Below are positions 30,388 to 33,173 of a DNA stretch of 33,173 nucleotides, in pieces. How positions within the stretch are numbered: position 1 is the stretch's first letter; every line of letters starts with the position of its first letter. The notes beneath the pieces were generated by a model that saw only the letters and a program-made list of their open reading frames with translations, was not told the DNA's origin and did not search any database. The stretch spans positions 1-33,173 of the forward strand of contig JAQMWT010000352.1 of NCBI GenBank assembly GCA_029834535.1, in the 5' to 3' direction. The DNA comes from Chrysophaeum taylorii. Its lineage: Eukaryota; Sar; Pelagophyceae; Pelagomonadales; Pelagomonadaceae. A program made the translations under genes and the position numbers.

Positions 30388-31761
30388 AGGCCCTTGGTCC
30401 TTCTCCTCCTCCATCAACTTTCGAAAGTCGTTCTCGAGTCGCGTAATAAGCGCCACCATCGACTTAAAAGTCAAGTAACTATCCGGATGTCCGCTCCTCA
30501 TAGTCCGCACAAGGGCCCGCAGCTCCTTGGACGCCAAACCACTGATAAGCTGGTCGAGGATATCAACGTCATCCATCGTGCGGCTGGACACGGTACAAAA
30601 GGCAAAAGCCTCACTTTGAAATTTGGTACAATACGTTTGTATGTGCCGCTCCCCAGACTTCTTCGGAACTGAAGCCTGAGTGACCTTCCGCAGCTTATCG
30701 AGCAGCTCCTGCTGCGTGCTCGGAGGTCGGCAAGTCGATCTAAAATAATCCAGAATTTTATCGCAATACGTCTTATTAAGACGACGGATGCGACGAATCG
30801 AGGCTCCATGCTCTTCATCGTCAGCATCCAATTTCAAATAAAACGACGGACCGTGCGGTAGCTCATCGCAGAGCTCCTCGTATTTCCGCAAATGTTCCTC
30901 AAAAATTGGTGCAACGGTATCCCGTAAGTGCACCGGTAATAGGTAACGTAATTTCTCGACCGAGTCATGGTCATCAGCTAAAGTATGCATCACCGCTGCC
31001 GAATCCAGATTGAACTGCCGTTGATCTCGGCCGTCGATGACGAGTTTGAAGTTGTCAGGCTTCAGACTGGAAGTGGGGCGACGAGATCGGCTCAAGTTGG
31101 CCTTCTCGAAGGCGTCCGCAACCGTCTGCGATGATCCCCGTGATAATCCCCGTAAAATTTTCGTACCTTCATCCTCAGTTTCCGCCCTACCCTCAGTCTC
31201 CGTATCGACTCGGGGCGGAGGTCCATCCCCCGTTTCAGTGTTCCTTTCCGGTTCAGTCCGCCTCACGGGCGTTTCCGGTTCGGGTCGACTCACGGGTCGT
31301 TCGCGGCTACTCTCACGACGCGTACGTTCGGCTAACAATTCATCTCGCTCACGACGAAATCGTTCAACCTCTTCACGTAGGGTCTTCGTTGTCTCGATCT
31401 CTTGCTGCAATGCGTCATTTAGCATGTCCACTTCTCGTCGAGCCGCTTCTTCTTTCGCTTCAGCCCTTTCACGGGCAAATCGCTCAGCTAATCGTTCGCT
31501 TTCGCGACGTCTCCGCTCGAGGTCTTCACGAAGTCGACTTCGGGCTGCGGATCCGCGCTCAATCGTAACACGCTCGCCACGGTCCGGGGTCGTTGGACTC
31601 AACGGCGAAAAAATTGCAGTATCCGGAGGCACGTCAGGGGGCAAGTCAGCAACGTCGACTGCCTCGGCCTCTCTTAATTCACCTTCCTCGCGGCCTATCT
31701 TAGGGGCGGCGGGAAGAACTGGAGGAGATTCGTCCTCACGCACGTCTGCGTCTGTATCCAT
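30388..31761 (-). pseudogene. gag N-terminal part, capsid (gypsy-like element)
   Basis: The start codon at 31761 opens 462 codons. Residues 1-75 are acidic and proline-rich, 75-155 form a strongly charged Arg/Glu coiled coil, 155-215 are a low-complexity linker, and 240-450 are helical as expected for a retrotransposon capsid (for example DKILDYFRSTC and FRKLMEEEKDQG). The protein assembles the particle. It is in good reading order to the point where the SINE fragment cuts it near 30387; the tail LTN is coded by the insertion. Confidence 0.8.
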
Positions 31762-32189
31762 ACTGTATCAATGTCGATGAGGAATCTCGAAACACGTCCG
31801 GATCCGATCACTCGAAGTATTGCATGTTGATCCTAACAACGCTGTCTGTCGCTGTAAAAACAGCACTCACGGAATTCCGATCCGCTGGCCATCCAAAATG
31901 CCCGTGGGTAGCGATCCCACTCGCTAACAGCTTCCGCCGTTCAGCTATACCAAAATCAATTTCCCGGGTGAATGCGCTGCGATTTCCAACTCGCACGCGT
32001 GTTCGTCGTCTCTCGGAACGCACGAACAAAACAAAGTTCGCATATATTCTCAACGCAAACCGGTCCACTGGAACTCCGCGTGCTTGATCAGGGCACACGT
32101 GCAAATCCGGACCACGTAATACAATACGTACGGCGGCACTCGTTCGTCGGCGACCGATGTAGTCGCACGATCTCATATCCCCCACCACG
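31762..32189 (-). other. 5' leader of gypsy-like element
   Basis: Between the 5' LTR and gag lie 428 bases. A frame from 32200 to 31808 is open but has no recognisable family and is not in the gag frame. I could not assign a tRNA primer binding site; the bases right after the LTR (minus strand TACGTGGTGG) are where it should be. Confidence 0.45.
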
Positions 32190-32413
32190 TATGGCGGCAC
32201 AGAAAAACCACTCCCGACCCCCAGGCGACAAAGGAGGTACTCACCGACTCGTCCTAGACCTCACCGAGCGAGGAAAACACGGACTCGGGGTCGGATATGC
32301 TCGCCACACACCTTGCTCACGCTCACGCTCACCAAGCCTCTCAACAAGATGTTGAGGTGGTATATGATAGCAAGCATGCTACAAGAATACTCCAAGAATG
32401 CTTCTCACAAGGG
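32190..32413 (-). repeat. 5' LTR of gypsy-like element
   Basis: Direct repeat of 22114-22331 with 11 substitutions and an extra GCTCAC unit near 32325. At about 220 bp it is short for the gypsy type. Confidence 0.8.
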
Positions 32414-32775
32414 AGAGGTATGATGTCACTAGGAAAGTAGGAAAAGCCGTCCCGTTGAACGGGTATCGAGCCTCGAGAAAGGAGGGTAAGCCTTAGCGGT
32501 CAGGAGTTTCCGCAACAAGGGCTAGTACCCCCCTATCCTAGGGTTAGCACCTTCTCATCTCACACTAAAATTCAGAAAACATCGCTGTGTTATCAACATC
32601 GTGCTGTCCTCGTTGTTAAGAACAGGGCAGGGCAGCCTACCACTGCTCTCACTCTACCGAAGGGTAGCACAGTAGAAATTACTGTTCTCTAGGTAACGGG
32701 CACCAGTCCGGTCTCGGTAGAGTACAGGATTTCCAGTTGAGTTCCGCTCTCTGACGTTCCTGAACCAACAAAAAG
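32414..32775. other. Non-coding stretch before a gag-like start
   Basis: No gene is seen. The stretch has several short inverted repeats (for example around 32440-32470, CCCGTTGAACGGG) and leads directly to the open frame at 32776, so it may be the LTR or leader of another retroelement running off the right edge. Confidence 0.4.
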
Positions 32776-33150
32776 ATGCCAGTAAGCAATCAAGACCTAC
32801 GACGAGAGTTGGCCACTCAAAAAGCTCAACATGAACAAGCCATGAAAGCACAAGAAGCTCGACTAGAAGCTTGGCACCAACAAGACATACAAGCTCTTCG
32901 CAACGAACTTCTCGGGCACTTGCAAGGTATTAATGCCACACCACCTACTGTCGCCGCCGCGACTCCACCTCCCACTACGGCTTCACACGACACCAAGAAC
33001 AAGGCCACCACCTTCTCGGACCCCCCTAGCTCTGTCCTCAAGTCCATGGACAGCGCTCGAATCACCCCCCAAATGCTCTCTTACCACGTCATGCAGTTGT
33101 TCGTCGAACATCTCATGCCCGAGACTGGCATTACTCAATACTTCCTGTAA
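32776..33150 (+). CDS. gag-like N-terminal protein of another retroelement (partial or broken)
   Basis: This 124-codon frame starts ATGCCAGTA after an A-rich stretch. Residues 1-47 are Gln/Ala/Glu-rich with heptad character (coiled coil), 50-75 are Thr/Pro/Ala-rich, and the rest is unassigned. The layout, a coiled coil then low-complexity linker, is common at the start of retrotransposon gag proteins, and neighbouring DNA is transposon. It stops at 33148-33150, 23 bases before the window ends, so whether it is complete or mutated cannot be told. Confidence 0.35.
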   Translation: MPVSNQDLRRELATQKAQHEQAMKAQEARLEAWHQQDIQALRNELLGHLQGINATPPTVAAATPPPTTASHDTKNKATTFSDPPSSVLKSMDSARITPQMLSYHVMQLFVEHLMPETGITQYFL

Positions 33151-33173
33151 GGCTTCTAGAGATGAAAAATTTC

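Larger units (their letters stand above)
22114..32413 (-). mobile_element. Ty3/gypsy-like LTR retrotransposon with DNA methyltransferase
   Basis: Read on the minus strand: 5' LTR (32413-32190), leader, gag, protease, C5 DNA methyltransferase, reverse transcriptase, RNase H, integrase and a C-terminal extension, 3' LTR (22331-22114). The order reverse transcriptase then integrase identifies the Ty3/gypsy type. About 11 substitutions and one 6-bp difference in 218 aligned LTR bases (about 95 % identity) indicate an old insertion. The coding region is broken by stops, a 23-bp duplication, a G homopolymer and two non-LTR insertions. No clear target duplication was found at the outer ends. Confidence 0.87.

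Noticed and set aside
31037..31780. Plus-strand open frame of 247 codons
   Set aside because: It is antisense to gag and consists of Ser/Arg-rich sequence expected from the complement of an Arg/Glu coiled coil.

Overview
The window is nuclear DNA of a flagellated (or zoospore-forming) eukaryote. One complete host gene is recognisable, the ciliary transport gene IFT139/TTC21B (14134-19302, + strand), and almost everything else is layered transposable elements. The gene has about 21 GT-AG introns of only 38-58 nt with loose donor sites. The order of elements, the very short introns and intermediate GC suggest a protist or zoosporic organism; relatives of dinoflagellates such as perkinsids, plasmodiophorids, chytrids and heterokonts are all possible and the sequence does not decide between them.

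Layout. 1-6007 (- strand) and 6353-12871 (+ strand) are two decayed copies of one Ty1/copia-like LTR retrotransposon lying head to head around a 345-bp spacer. The left copy is interrupted in gag by a 1,015-bp Helitron remnant (3712-4726). The right copy is cut after its integrase by a hAT transposon remnant (12872-13993), which ends about 140 bp upstream of the IFT139 start codon. IFT139 follows, then a mostly featureless stretch, then the 3' half of a LINE reverse transcriptase (20211-21224, - strand). From 22114 to 32413 lies a Ty3/gypsy-like element on the - strand with about 95 % identical terminal repeats; it carries a 371-bp SINE-like insertion inside its reverse transcriptase and a 53-bp fragment of the same SINE, in the other orientation, inside gag. 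The window closes with the apparent leader and gag start of another element.

The main discovery is that both LTR retrotransposon families carry a cytosine-C5 DNA methyltransferase inside the polyprotein. In the copia-like element it sits between protease and integrase, where about 2.5 kb of coding sequence is out of place for the family; in the gypsy-like element it sits between protease and reverse transcriptase. Motifs I, IV, VI, VIII, IX and X can be read in both, and the protease and methyltransferase share one reading frame in each element. The two enzymes differ in architecture (long target-recognition region in the copia one, almost none in the gypsy one), so they look like independent acquisitions. 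Retrotransposon-borne C5 methyltransferases have been reported from dinoflagellates and charophyte algae; two families side by side in one locus is, as far as I know, unusual. All transposon copies here carry stops or frameshifts and are probably dead.
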